From: Microbacterium murale
GTDB taxonomy: Bacteria; Actinomycetota; Actinomycetes; Actinomycetales; Microbacteriaceae
Direction: 5' to 3'
Length of the DNA stretch: 64,000 nt
NCBI RefSeq assembly: GCF_014635185.1
Contig: NZ_BMCM01000004.1
Coordinates: 248,001 to 312,000, forward strand
Shown here piece by piece: positions 8,101 through 16,310 of the stretch. Numbering within the stretch: position 1 is the stretch's first letter; each line of letters starts with the position of its first letter. Made by a program: the position numbers and the translations under genes. Under the pieces are notes generated by a model. It had not been told where the DNA came from, made no database searches, and saw only the letters and a program-made list of their open reading frames with translations.

Positions 8101-11100
8101 CGCCGGGAAGGTCGATCGGCTGCGTGTCGGTGTCGGAGCGCACGGCATCCTCGGCGATGCCGAGCACCGCCGCGATACGCGACGCCGCCGTCACAGGGTC
8201 GCTGTAGAGGTCGAACGCATGCACGCGCACGTAGTGCCATCCGAGCCGGCGCAGCACATGCGGGCGGAGGCGCAGCGTCTCGCGCAGCGACTCTCCGCGC
8301 GACTCGGGATCGGACTCGATGACGACGGCCTTGCCACCGTGCTGCGCGACCAGTGGCAGCAGACCGCGGTAGTCGACGTCGACCGAGGCACCGAGCCTGC
8401 GCAGTTCACGCGCGAGCGCCAGGGTGAGAGGGTCGGCGAGATCCTCGAGACGCGAATCGCGCCCTCGTGCGGCAAGGCCGCCGAGGATCGACATGAGCGT
8501 GGATGCGCCGTGCTCCAGGCGTCCGTCGTCGAACGATGAGGGTCGGATCGACGATACGAGCACCATCGACCGGCGAGCCCTGGTCATTCCGACGGTCAGC
8601 AGCCGCTCGCCGTCGGGTGTGGACAGATCGCCGAAGTCGCTGAGCACGCGGCCGTGCTTGGTCAGGCCGTAGCCGAGCGAGAAGATGACGCGGTCGCGGC
8701 TCTCCGCCACCGACTCCTCGAGGGTGAGGACGGCGAACGGCTCCGCCGTGTCACGACCGACGAAGTCGGCGACATCCGACCGCCCGGCGAACGCGCTCGT
8801 CACCGCCGCGCGGACGCGCTCGGAATGACGGGCACTCGCGGTGATGACCATGAGCGACTCGGACGGGCGATGCACGGCGTGCTCGACCACGAGCGTGACC
8901 ACGCGGGCCACCTCGGCGTCGGGGCTCTCGACAGCGCCGGAGACCGGATCGGGCGCGCCGACACCGCCCTCGACGTAGTCGACGGTGAGGCTGCCGCGTC
9001 CGAGGTAGGAGCCGGCCCAGGGCAGCGAGATGATCTCGCCGCCGTAAAAGGCGTCATTGATGAGTTCCGCCAGGTCTTCTCCCCCGGCGCGATAGCTGCG
9101 GGTGAGCGTCATCACGGGGAGGAGCTCGGCAAGGCGCTCGAACACCGAGACGTCGTCGAACGACACCTCGGCCTCCCATTCGCGATCGGCGTCGACGGCG
9201 ACCTCGAACGGGGTCGGGCGCTGCGTGACCGGGTCTCCGAATGCGATGACCTGGCGCGCCCTGCGGATCGCGGGCGCGGCCTCGGCGAGGTTGATGGCCG
9301 CAGCATCCACCAGCATCACGGCGTCGAACTCGACCGAGTCGGGGATCTCCGGCACCTGATACGGCGACGATATCCACGCGGGTGCGAGCACGTTCATGAG
9401 CGTCGGCGCGGCGCTGATGATCTCGGCGGTCGAGGGCACACCCTGGGTGAGCGCGCGCCGCAGGTGCTGGGATTCGGTCGGTTCGTCGACGATCGCGATG
9501 CGCCACTGATTCGCCAGCTGCCACGCCAGAAGCGGACCGGCCATCGATGCGTGCGCCTCATCGACGAGGCGGAAGTCGCGCTCCAGCCGGTCGACCACCG
9601 CGGTGTTGGCGCCGAGCAGGGCACGGTCGTCCTGCAGCGCACGCTCGAGCAGGGACTGCCACCAGGCGAACTCCAGCTCCTCCGCGACCTGGTCCTCGGC
9701 GACGTGACGCACGGAGAGCTCCGCGAGCAGCGGCTCGAGCCCCAGCGTCGCGAGAGTGTCACGGATCGTCGCGCGCTCGACCAGGTTGTCGAACACATCC
9801 GAGCGCGCTGCGAGACCGGCGAGGGTGCGCACGAGCCGCTCGACCGGAAGCGTCGCCAGCGGCTCGCGCCGCCCGAGGGCGACATCGAGCTCGGCGAGCT
9901 CAGCGCTCACCCGCTGCCAGGATCCGTACACGTCGGAGAGGCCGAGCGGGATCTCCGGAGCGACACCCGCGTCGACGAAACGCTGCCACTGCGTGCGCTG
10001 CTGCTGGATGCGCAGCAGCGCCTCGTGCATCTCGGTGATGTGCACGCCTGGACGCACGTACTCCTTGGCGAGGCGGCGCAGTCGACGTCGGTTCGCGCCC
10101 GACATGCCCGGCGAGTCGCGACGTGAGCCGTGAGCCTGGATGAGTTCGCCAAGTGGGCGTTCGAACACGGTCGGGCTGAAGCGATCGAGCGAGTCGCGGA
10201 TGCCCTCGATCAGCCGCAGGTACTCCCCCAGCTCGTCGATCGTCGCGAACGGGCGCATGCGCGTCTGGGAGATGAGCTCGTAGCCGCGCTCGAGCAGGGC
10301 GGGAACGCTCGAGGCGTGCAGCCTGCCGGCGAGTTCGTGCGCGGAGCGCGCAGCCTCGGTACTGGTGAAGCTCACCCCGTACCAGGGCGAGTCGTTCGGA
10401 CCGAAGCGGAACTCACCGAGGCGCGCCGCCTGCACGAGGGCTGCAGCCGCCGCGGTGCGGTCTCCGGCGAGGCGACGCAGCGTCTCAGTGCTCAGTCGCG
10501 CCGTCGTCGAAGGCGGTGTCGGCAGCGAAGCGAGCCTGGCGAGGTGGCGTGTGGCATCCAGCACCGACACGTCGAATCCGGCCACTGGGGCCGTGAGCGC
10601 CTTGCGGTAGTCGCGCAGCACGGTGCGCAGGCGCACCAGAGCATCGTCGACGTCGCTGACCTTGGGGGCGGTCGCCTTCTCGTTGCGCCCGATCGCACGG
10701 ACCAGATCGCGTCGGATGCTCGCCGGCGACACGGCGAGACTGTCCAGCGCGATGCCCGCGAGCCTGTGACGCACCCCGTCGAGCGTCGAGCGTCGAGCGG
10801 ATACGACGAGAACGCGCTTGCCTGCGCGCACCAGTTCACCGAGTGCGTTGATGACGGTCTGCGTTCCGCCGGTTCCCGGAAGCGTGGCGACCACGAGTGA
10901 GTGCCCGGCGGTGATGCGGGCGAGCACGGATTCCTGTTCGGCGTCGGCATCGAGCAGGAGGGTGTCCGAGGCAGGTGCGCGATCGTCCGCACTCGTGATG
11001 TGCGGTTGGGGGCGGGCCGCCGTGACCTGCTCACGGTCGGCGACGTGGCCGGCGAGCGCGTTGAGGAGCGTGTGGTCGAGGGTTCTGCCGTCGCGGGTCA

Positions 11101-11803
11101 TCGCGGCGCCGACGTCGGCGAATGTCGACACGACCAGGCGCGGCAGGACGGTGAAGGTGTCGATGGACTGGGTCGCCGCGCGCAACCGGTCGATCACCGG
11201 CTGCGGCTTGAAGATGCCGCTGTCGTACGCGAGGGATGCCAGCGCATCGGCATCGATCGTGATGCCGAAGTGCTCGCGGGTGACGCGCACGAGCTCGGGG
11301 TTCACGATGAAGGCGCCCTGCAGCTTCAACTCGAAGTCGGTGTGGTGCCGACGGATGGCGAGCGGGCGCAGCAGAACGGGGGCGGCGAAGTCCGCCCCGC
11401 CGATGCGCCACCCGGCGAGTCCGACGGCAAGATGCACGGCCTCGATGCCGCGCACTGTGCGCAGTTCGGTGTGCTTCGCCGTGATGCGCTCTGCGGCGAG
11501 ACGTGCGGTGCGCAGTCCCACCTCGTCACGGAACAGGTTCGAGAGCAGAGTGGATTTGCCGGTGATGAACTGCGGCAGGCTCCCTGGGTGAGCTCGGGAG
11601 ATGTCGATGCCGCCCTCAACCGTGTCGCGGTAGGTGACCAGCGGCGATGGCCCACCGAGATCGGCGGCCTCGGCACGGAGTCTGGTGCGTTCGGCGTCGG
11701 CGATGTGTGCGACCGCGATTGCCGTCTGGTCGCCCTGCTGGTCGCCGAGAGTCATCGCGGCTTCCGCTGCCGCATCCGCGGCCTTCTCTTCACGTCGCCA
11801 CAC
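8093..11803 (-). CDS. Very large SF1-like helicase/ATPase with degenerate Walker A and nuclease-like C-terminus
   Basis: This 1236-aa protein has an SF1 (UvrD/Dna2-like) order of motifs. The Walker A position reads LPGTGGTQT without the usual Lys; motif II reads AVMLVDAAAI without Glu; then come IAFGDPVTQRP (motif III-like), LTRSYRAG (IV) and VGMTRARRSM (VI). The last 110 residues (LRRLGASVDVDYRG to HAFDLYSDP) resemble the small restriction-endonuclease-like domain found at the end of such helicases, with VVIESDP at the catalytic strand. GTG 11803 is chosen because TAGTCT lies 7 nt upstream; an ORF start at 11932 lacks any signal. The role is likely in DNA repair or defence, but ATPase activity is doubtful. 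Confidence 0.75.
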   Translation of the reverse strand: MWRREEKAADAAAEAAMTLGDQQGDQTAIAVAHIADAERTRLRAEAADLGGPSPLVTYRDTVEGGIDISRAHPGSLPQFITGKSTLLSNLFRDEVGLRTARLAAERITAKHTELRTVRGIEAVHLAVGLAGWRIGGADFAAPVLLRPLAIRRHHTDFELKLQGAFIVNPELVRVTREHFGITIDADALASLAYDSGIFKPQPVIDRLRAATQSIDTFTVLPRLVVSTFADVGAAMTRDGRTLDHTLLNALAGHVADREQVTAARPQPHITSADDRAPASDTLLLDADAEQESVLARITAGHSLVVATLPGTGGTQTVINALGELVRAGKRVLVVSARRSTLDGVRHRLAGIALDSLAVSPASIRRDLVRAIGRNEKATAPKVSDVDDALVRLRTVLRDYRKALTAPVAGFDVSVLDATRHLARLASLPTPPSTTARLSTETLRRLAGDRTAAAAALVQAARLGEFRFGPNDSPWYGVSFTSTEAARSAHELAGRLHASSVPALLERGYELISQTRMRPFATIDELGEYLRLIEGIRDSLDRFSPTVFERPLGELIQAHGSRRDSPGMSGANRRRLRRLAKEYVRPGVHITEMHEALLRIQQQRTQWQRFVDAGVAPEIPLGLSDVYGSWQRVSAELAELDVALGRREPLATLPVERLVRTLAGLAARSDVFDNLVERATIRDTLATLGLEPLLAELSVRHVAEDQVAEELEFAWWQSLLERALQDDRALLGANTAVVDRLERDFRLVDEAHASMAGPLLAWQLANQWRIAIVDEPTESQHLRRALTQGVPSTAEIISAAPTLMNVLAPAWISSPYQVPEIPDSVEFDAVMLVDAAAINLAEAAPAIRRARQVIAFGDPVTQRPTPFEVAVDADREWEAEVSFDDVSVFERLAELLPVMTLTRSYRAGGEDLAELINDAFYGGEIISLPWAGSYLGRGSLTVDYVEGGVGAPDPVSGAVESPDAEVARVVTLVVEHAVHRPSESLMVITASARHSERVRAAVTSAFAGRSDVADFVGRDTAEPFAVLTLEESVAESRDRVIFSLGYGLTKHGRVLSDFGDLSTPDGERLLTVGMTRARRSMVLVSSIRPSSFDDGRLEHGASTLMSILGGLAARGRDSRLEDLADPLTLALARELRRLGASVDVDYRGLLPLVAQHGGKAVVIESDPESRGESLRETLRLRPHVLRRLGWHYVRVHAFDLYSDPVTAASRIAAVLGIAEDAVRSDTDTQPIDLPGDA

Positions 11804-11963
11804 ACAGGACAGACTAGGCTCCGAGCCTGCGCACTCCCGGTATCCCGGGCGGGTTTCACCGGATTGACCCACTTTTCCTGCACATCCGGGTCTGAATCGG
11901 CGCTTCTCCCCCACCAGCGGTATCGAACGCACGGACGTCAGCCGCGCACGTCAGGATGGGGTC

Positions 11964-12473
11964 ATGACCTTCCGCTACGACTTCGCCCCCACTCCGTTCG
12001 GCGACGCACTCGTGGTCTTCTCCGACGAGGGGATCGTGCGCTTCGACCTTTCCGAGTCCTCCGATCCCACCGTTCCCTGGCTTCTGGAAGGCATCTCATC
12101 CAGACTCCAGGAGGTGCCGGTGCCCGACCCGGGCGCGGCCGATGAACTCGCGCATCTGCTCGACGACTACTTCGCAGGCGACCCCGTGCGCTTCGACGAG
12201 CACGTACGGCTCGACTGGCGCCTGATCGACGGATTCCATCGCACGGCGCTGCAGACGATCACATCGATCGAGTGGGGTCAGACGATGAGCTACGGCGAGG
12301 TCGCCGTGGTCGCAGGAAGCCCCGGCGCGGCGCGCGCGGTCGGCACCGCGTGCCGGCTGACGCCGTTCTCGATCATCGTGCCGGTGCACCGCGTCGTGCG
12401 CTCCGACGGCAGTCCGGGTCAGTACGGCGCTCATCCGGAGCACAAACGCTATCTGCTCGACCTGGAGCGATAG
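11964..12473 (+). CDS. Ogt/ATL-like protein: methylguanine methyltransferase homologue lacking the active-site Cys
   Basis: This 169-aa protein has the Ogt architecture: an RNaseH-like N-terminal part, then the helix-turn-helix segment YGEVAVVAGSPGAARAVG with the arginine finger. The acceptor motif that should read PCHRV is PVHRVV, with Val141 in place of the nucleophilic Cys; the codons are CCG GTG CAC CGC. The only Cys is Cys130. It therefore cannot be a suicide methyltransferase and is better called alkyltransferase-like: ATL proteins have Trp or Ala there and flag O6-alkylguanine for nucleotide excision repair. It diverges from the large helicase gene. Confidence 0.85.
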   Translation: MTFRYDFAPTPFGDALVVFSDEGIVRFDLSESSDPTVPWLLEGISSRLQEVPVPDPGAADELAHLLDDYFAGDPVRFDEHVRLDWRLIDGFHRTALQTITSIEWGQTMSYGEVAVVAGSPGAARAVGTACRLTPFSIIVPVHRVVRSDGSPGQYGAHPEHKRYLLDLER

Positions 12474-12478
12474 ACGAC

Positions 12479-12513
12479 AGGAACCCCCGAGGTGTGGGCC
12501 TTCGGGGGTTCCT
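12479..12513. terminator. Bidirectional terminator between the Ogt-like gene and the symporter
   Basis: AGGAACCCCCGA (12479-12490) and TCGGGGGTTCCT (12502-12513) are a perfect 12-bp inverted repeat with an 11-nt loop. It lies between convergent genes and can serve both. Confidence 0.9.
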
Positions 12514-12531
12514 GCTTCGACTGATCGTCCG

Positions 12532-14166
12532 TCAGTGCTCGGTCGCCTTCTCGGCGCCGAACCCGGTGAGCGAGCGGACATCCATCTCGGCCGCGAGCTG
12601 CGGCGATTCCGGTGTGCGGCTCGTGATCGTGCCGAGCCAGCCCAGGATGAATCCGAGCGGTATCGACACGATGCCGGGGTTGTTGAGCGGCCACAGCACG
12701 ATGTCGATGCTGGGGATCATCGCGGTCTCCGATCCGGAGAACACCGGTGAGAACACGATCAGCAGGATCGCCGATCCGAGACCGCCGTACATGCTCCACA
12801 CCGCGCCGCGCGTGTTGAAGCGCCGCCAGAACAGCGAGTACAGGATGGTCGGAAGGTTGGCGGATGCCGCGACCGCGAACGCCAGTGCGACGAGGAACGC
12901 AATGTTCTGCCCCTGCGCCCCGATGCCGCCGAGGATCGCGAGGATGCCGATCACGACCACGGTGCGCCTGGCGACCTTCACCTCCCCGTTCGGATCCGGA
13001 TCAGCGGCCGTTCCGTCGGAGTTCTTGCGGTTCTTCTGGATGATGTTCGCGTAGATGTCGTGTGCGAACGAGGCCGCAGCCGTGATGGTGAGCCCCGCGA
13101 CCACCGCGAGGATCGTCGCGAACGCGACCGCGGAGATGAAGCCCAGCAGGAGCGGACCCCCGAGATGCTGCGCCAGCAGCGGGGCGGCAGAGTTCACACC
13201 ACCAGGGGCTGCCATGATGACCTCTGCTCCGACGAGGGCGCCGGCGCCGTAGCCGAGCACGAGAGTGAGCAGATAGAACCCGCCGATGAGCCAGATCGCC
13301 CAGACCACCGAACGTCGCGCCTCCTTCGCCGTCGGCACGGTGTAGAAGCGCATCAGCACGTGCGGCAGGCCAGCGGTACCGAGCACGAGCGCCATGCCGA
13401 GCGACAGGAAGTCCCACGGGTTCGCGCCGTACTGGAGTCCTGGCGCGAGCACCGCGTCACCTGCGGGCGACTTGGCGACGGCCGATTCCAGGAGCGTGTT
13501 GAGGCTGAATCCGTTCAGTGCGAGAACCCAGATCGTCATGGCCACGGCGCCGGCGATGAGCAGCACGGCCTTGACGATCTGCACCCAGGTGGTGCCCTTC
13601 ATTCCGCCGATGAGAACGTAGACGATCATCAGCACACCGACGACGCCGATCACGATCGACTGGCCGATCCGTCCGTCGATGCCGAGCAGGAGCGAGACGA
13701 GCCCGCCGGCGCCGGCCATCTGAGCCAGCAGATAGAAGAAGCACACCGCCAGCGTCGTGATGGCTGCGGCCATGCGGACCGGCCGCTGCTTCAGGCGGAA
13801 GGAGAGCACATCAGCCATCGTGAACTTGCCGGTGTTGCGCATCAGCTCGGCGACGAGGAGCAGTGCGACCAGCCAGGCGACGAGGAAGCCGATCGAGTAC
13901 AGGAATCCGTCGTAACCGTTCACCGCGATCGCACCGCAGATCCCGAGGAAGGATGCTGCTGACAGATAGTCGCCTGCGATGGCGAAGCCGTTCTGCGGCC
14001 CGGTGAAGGAGCGACCTGCCGCGTAATAGTCAGCTGCAGTCTTGTTGTTGCGGCTGGCGCGGATGACGATGAACAGGGTCACCGCGACGAAAGCCGCGAA
14101 GATGGCGATGTTGAGAATGGGATTGTTGTCAGCCGTCGCAGTGGCGGCCATCGGGATGACGTTCAT
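12532..14166 (-). CDS. actP: Cation:acetate/monocarboxylate symporter (SSS family, ActP/MctC-like)
   Basis: This 544-aa solute:sodium symporter has about 13 membrane helices and the family blocks AGRSFTGPQNGFAIAGDYLS (near residue 50) and GTAGLPHVLMRFYTVP (near 265), typical of ActP/MctC acetate and pyruvate carriers. A cytoplasmic loop with QKNRKNSDGT precedes the last helices. Its start overlaps the DUF485 gene by 4 bp (ATGA), the standard actP partner order. In Corynebacterium the equivalent operon is activated by RamA, and a RamA-like gene lies directly opposite. Confidence 0.93.
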   Translation of the reverse strand: MNVIPMAATATADNNPILNIAIFAAFVAVTLFIVIRASRNNKTAADYYAAGRSFTGPQNGFAIAGDYLSAASFLGICGAIAVNGYDGFLYSIGFLVAWLVALLLVAELMRNTGKFTMADVLSFRLKQRPVRMAAAITTLAVCFFYLLAQMAGAGGLVSLLLGIDGRIGQSIVIGVVGVLMIVYVLIGGMKGTTWVQIVKAVLLIAGAVAMTIWVLALNGFSLNTLLESAVAKSPAGDAVLAPGLQYGANPWDFLSLGMALVLGTAGLPHVLMRFYTVPTAKEARRSVVWAIWLIGGFYLLTLVLGYGAGALVGAEVIMAAPGGVNSAAPLLAQHLGGPLLLGFISAVAFATILAVVAGLTITAAASFAHDIYANIIQKNRKNSDGTAADPDPNGEVKVARRTVVVIGILAILGGIGAQGQNIAFLVALAFAVAASANLPTILYSLFWRRFNTRGAVWSMYGGLGSAILLIVFSPVFSGSETAMIPSIDIVLWPLNNPGIVSIPLGFILGWLGTITSRTPESPQLAAEMDVRSLTGFGAEKATEH

Positions 14167-14510
14167 GCGTCCGCCTGCGCCTTCTCGAGTTCTTCACGGA
14201 TCTCCTGTGCTTTCGGATCCAGTTTCCGATTCGCGAACGAGACGTATCCCATCGTGATGGCGAAAGTCGTCACGAACTGGCCGAGCCCCAAGAGCAGACC
14301 GATCGTGATATCGCCCCACACGCGCTGACCCATGAATTCTGGCGCGAATGCCGCGAGCAGGACATAGGCGAAATACCAGATGAGAAAGAATGCAGCCATC
14401 GGGAAGATGAACGAACGCTGCGTCTTCTTGAGTTGCCGGAATCGCGGTGATTCTTCGACAGCGATGTAGTCGATTCCACCTGCCGATTCAGAATCGATTC
14501 GGTCGGTCAT
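14163..14510 (-). CDS. DUF485 membrane protein, partner of the acetate symporter
   Basis: The 115-aa protein has two membrane helices (about residues 36-58 and 75-98) around the DUF485 signature ESPRFRQLKKTQRSFIFP and GYVSFANRKLDPKAQEIREEL. Such proteins sit upstream of and overlap actP/mctC genes; they may assist the symporter, though the role is not established. ATG 14510 is chosen because AAGGAGG lies about 5 nt upstream; the longer frame start has no ribosome site. Confidence 0.88.
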   Translation of the reverse strand: MTDRIDSESAGGIDYIAVEESPRFRQLKKTQRSFIFPMAAFFLIWYFAYVLLAAFAPEFMGQRVWGDITIGLLLGLGQFVTTFAITMGYVSFANRKLDPKAQEIREELEKAQADA

Positions 14511-14536
14511 GGGGCCTCCTTGCCACATGTCGGGAA

Positions 14537-14559
14537 CTCGCATGGTGGCACCGTGCGAG
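14537..14559. promoter_or_regulatory. 23-bp inverted repeat, candidate operator of the acetate-uptake operon
   Basis: CTCGCATGGTG (14537-14547) and CACCGTGCGAG (14549-14559) are complementary at 10 of 11 positions around one central base. It lies 26 bp before the DUF485 start and 61 bp before the regulator gene. G/C runs resembling RamA half-sites (ACGGGGC, CACCCCC) occur nearby at about 14580-14604. Confidence 0.5.
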
Positions 14560-14620
14560 TGGTAGGGTCGACGCTACGAAACGGGGCACGGCGTCGTCAC
14601 CCCCGAAAGTAGGTACCTTG

Positions 14621-15478
14621 GTGAGCACCACGATCACACTGGATGCGGAAACAGATCTCGTCGCTCATGCAGTGCGCGAGCTGTCCCGCCGCACCCGCTT
14701 CCCCGTCGCCTTCGGTGGACTCATCGAAGACGGCGTCGTGTCGGTGACCAGCATCGTCGGCAACCGCACCCACAGCCTCGAGGGACTCCGCGTGCGCCCT
14801 GAGCGCGGCCTCGGCGGGCGTGCCATGACGGAGTTGCGTCCCCGCATGACCAGCGACTACGGCGCCTCCAGGCAGATCACGCACGATTATGACGGCTTCG
14901 TCCTCGGAGAGGGGCTGCGAACTCTGCTCGCCATCCCGATCGTCGTGGGCGGCCGCTCTCGCGGCGTGCTCTACGCCGGGGCATGGCATGAGACCCCAGT
15001 GGGCGGAGTCAGCACGGCACCGGCGATGACCGTCGCCGATTCCGTCGCATCCGAACTCCGCATCCGCGACGAGGTGGAGCGCCGCATGCGCTCGTTCACG
15101 CCGCGTCCCCAGGGCTTCTCCCCCGCTCGGCTCGAAGAACTGCGTGAGAGCTTCGCAGACCTGCGCAGCGTGTCAGCCGATGTCACGGATGCGACGTTGA
15201 GAGAGCGGCTCGCCAGGCTGGAGAGCCGGCTGCTCGACGTCGTCGGTGGCGAGCAGGATGTCATGACCGGTCCGATCTCATCCGTTCACCTCTCTCCCCG
15301 CGAGACCGACGTGCTCGCGTGCGTGGCGCTGGGAGCGACCAACTCGGAGATCGCATCCCAGCTCGGGCTGCGCGAGGGCACGGTCAAGGCGTATCTCGGC
15401 ACGGCGATGTCGAAGCTGGATGCCTCGACCCGCCACGCAGCCGTCGCTCGTGCGCGGCGGGCGGGATTGCTGCCCTGA
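14621..15478 (+). CDS. GAF-LuxR regulator resembling RamA (acetate metabolism)
   Basis: This 285-aa protein has an N-terminal GAF-like sensor (about residues 10-150: FGGLIEDGVVSVTSIVGN to LLAIPIVVGGRSRGVLYAG) and a C-terminal LuxR helix-turn-helix (LSPRETDVLACVALGATN to AYLGTAMSKL). Size, domain order and divergence from the actP operon match RamA of Corynebacterium, which activates acetate uptake and activation genes. RamA identity is therefore inferred from architecture plus context. GTG 14621 follows AAAGTAGG by 7 nt; no in-frame ATG fits better. Confidence 0.8.
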   Translation: MSTTITLDAETDLVAHAVRELSRRTRFPVAFGGLIEDGVVSVTSIVGNRTHSLEGLRVRPERGLGGRAMTELRPRMTSDYGASRQITHDYDGFVLGEGLRTLLAIPIVVGGRSRGVLYAGAWHETPVGGVSTAPAMTVADSVASELRIRDEVERRMRSFTPRPQGFSPARLEELRESFADLRSVSADVTDATLRERLARLESRLLDVVGGEQDVMTGPISSVHLSPRETDVLACVALGATNSEIASQLGLREGTVKAYLGTAMSKLDASTRHAAVARARRAGLLP

Positions 15479-15527
15479 CATTGCCCAGGCTCGCCCGGTA
15501 TTCTTGACGATGTCGCCTTCTGCGGCA

Positions 15528-15570
15528 CCGGACGAGGTGAACCAGTACCCGGAACGCGAAAAGACTGGCT
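15528..15570 (+). promoter_or_regulatory. Guanidine-III (ykkC-III) riboswitch
   Basis: The RNA begins CCGGACGAGGTG, continues with TACCCGG at 15546-15552, and has AAAAGACTGG near its 3' end. These are the conserved blocks of the guanidine-III aptamer known from actinobacteria, in the right order and at the right size (about 43 nt). CCAGT at 15542-15546 and ACTGG at 15564-15568 supply the pseudoknot. Just after it, GCTCC and GGAGC (15569-15580) can form a small hairpin that hides the ribosome site AAGGAGC. Guanidinium binding would be expected to free that site and turn the exporter gene on. Confidence 0.9.
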
Positions 15571-15585
15571 CCTAAGGAGCAGACC

Positions 15586-15912
15586 ATGTCGTGGATCATT
15601 CTCATCGTCTCCGGAGTTCTCGAAGCGGTCTGGGCGACCGCATTGGGAAAGTCCGACGGGCTTTCAAAACTCTGGCCGAGCGTCGTGTTCTTCGTCGGCC
15701 TCGCCCTGTCGATGTTCGGCCTCGCGTGGGCGATGAAGGACATCTCCACGGGCACCGCATATGCGGTGTGGGTGGGAATCGGCGCCTCATTGACGGTGAT
15801 CTACGCCATGATCACCGGAGATACGGATATCTCGTGGGTGCGAATCCTTCTTCTGCTCGGACTTGTCGGCTGCATCGTCGGTCTGAAACTCATCGACCCC
15901 GGTCATGAATAG
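15586..15912 (+). CDS. SMR-family guanidinium exporter (Gdx/SugE)
   Basis: This 108-aa protein has four membrane helices and the SMR signature: Glu13 in SGVLEAVWATALGKSDG is the proton/substrate site, and KDISTGTAYAVWVGIGA is the Gdx/SugE helix 3. Gdx proteins exchange guanidinium for protons as dual-topology dimers. The riboswitch directly upstream supports guanidinium, not quaternary amines, as the physiological substrate. The ribosome site AAGGAGC lies 5 nt before the ATG and is part of the switch. Confidence 0.95.
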   Translation: MSWIILIVSGVLEAVWATALGKSDGLSKLWPSVVFFVGLALSMFGLAWAMKDISTGTAYAVWVGIGASLTVIYAMITGDTDISWVRILLLLGLVGCIVGLKLIDPGHE

Positions 15913-15923
15913 CATCTGAATTG

Positions 15924-15952
15924 TTGTCGGTGCATTCTTTCGCGCGTATGCT
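15924..15952 (+). promoter_or_regulatory. lsr2 promoter (leaderless)
   Basis: TTGTCG (15924-15929) and TATGCT (15947-15952) are separated by 17 bp, and the lsr2 ATG follows the -10 by 6 nt. This is the clearest -35/-10 pair of the leaderless set in the window. Confidence 0.65.
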
Positions 15953-15958
15953 GACGAA

Positions 15959-16300
15959 ATGGCCCGACGTATTGTGCATCAGCTCGTAGACGACATCGAT
16001 GGAACGGTTCTGGGAATCGGAGAGGGCGAAACCGTCCATTTCTCTCTCAACAGCACGGCATATGAGATCGATCTGACTTCGGAGAACGCCGACGCATTCC
16101 GTGCGGCTCTGGAGCCATATGTCTCGGCTGCCCGTCGTGCGTCGGCCTCCGCTTCGCGCGCAGGGTCATCACGCAAGCGCGCCGCAGGCTCCCCCGAGAC
16201 TGCGGCGATCCGCGAATGGGCGAATGAGAACGGCTACACCGTCTCCGAGCGCGGCCGCATCCCCGGCACCATCGTGGACGCATATCGCGCCGCGCACTGA
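15959..16300 (+). CDS. lsr2: Lsr2 nucleoid-associated protein
   Basis: Lsr2 is the actinobacterial H-NS counterpart: it bridges AT-rich DNA and silences foreign genes. The 113-aa sequence has the N-terminal oligomerisation part ([27 protein letters not shown]), a basic linker, and the C-terminal DNA-binding domain with [19 protein letters not shown], whose RGR motif enters the AT-rich minor groove. The length is typical. It is relevant to the element at 41-57 kb, whose tail genes are lower in GC and are plausible Lsr2 targets. Confidence 0.97.
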   Translation: MARRIVHQLVDDIDGTVLGIGEGETVHFSLNSTAYEIDLTSENADAFRAALEPYVSAARRASASASRAGSSRKRAAGSPETAAIREWANENGYTVSERGRIPGTIVDAYRAAH

Positions 16301-16310
16301 CCTGCTCTGA

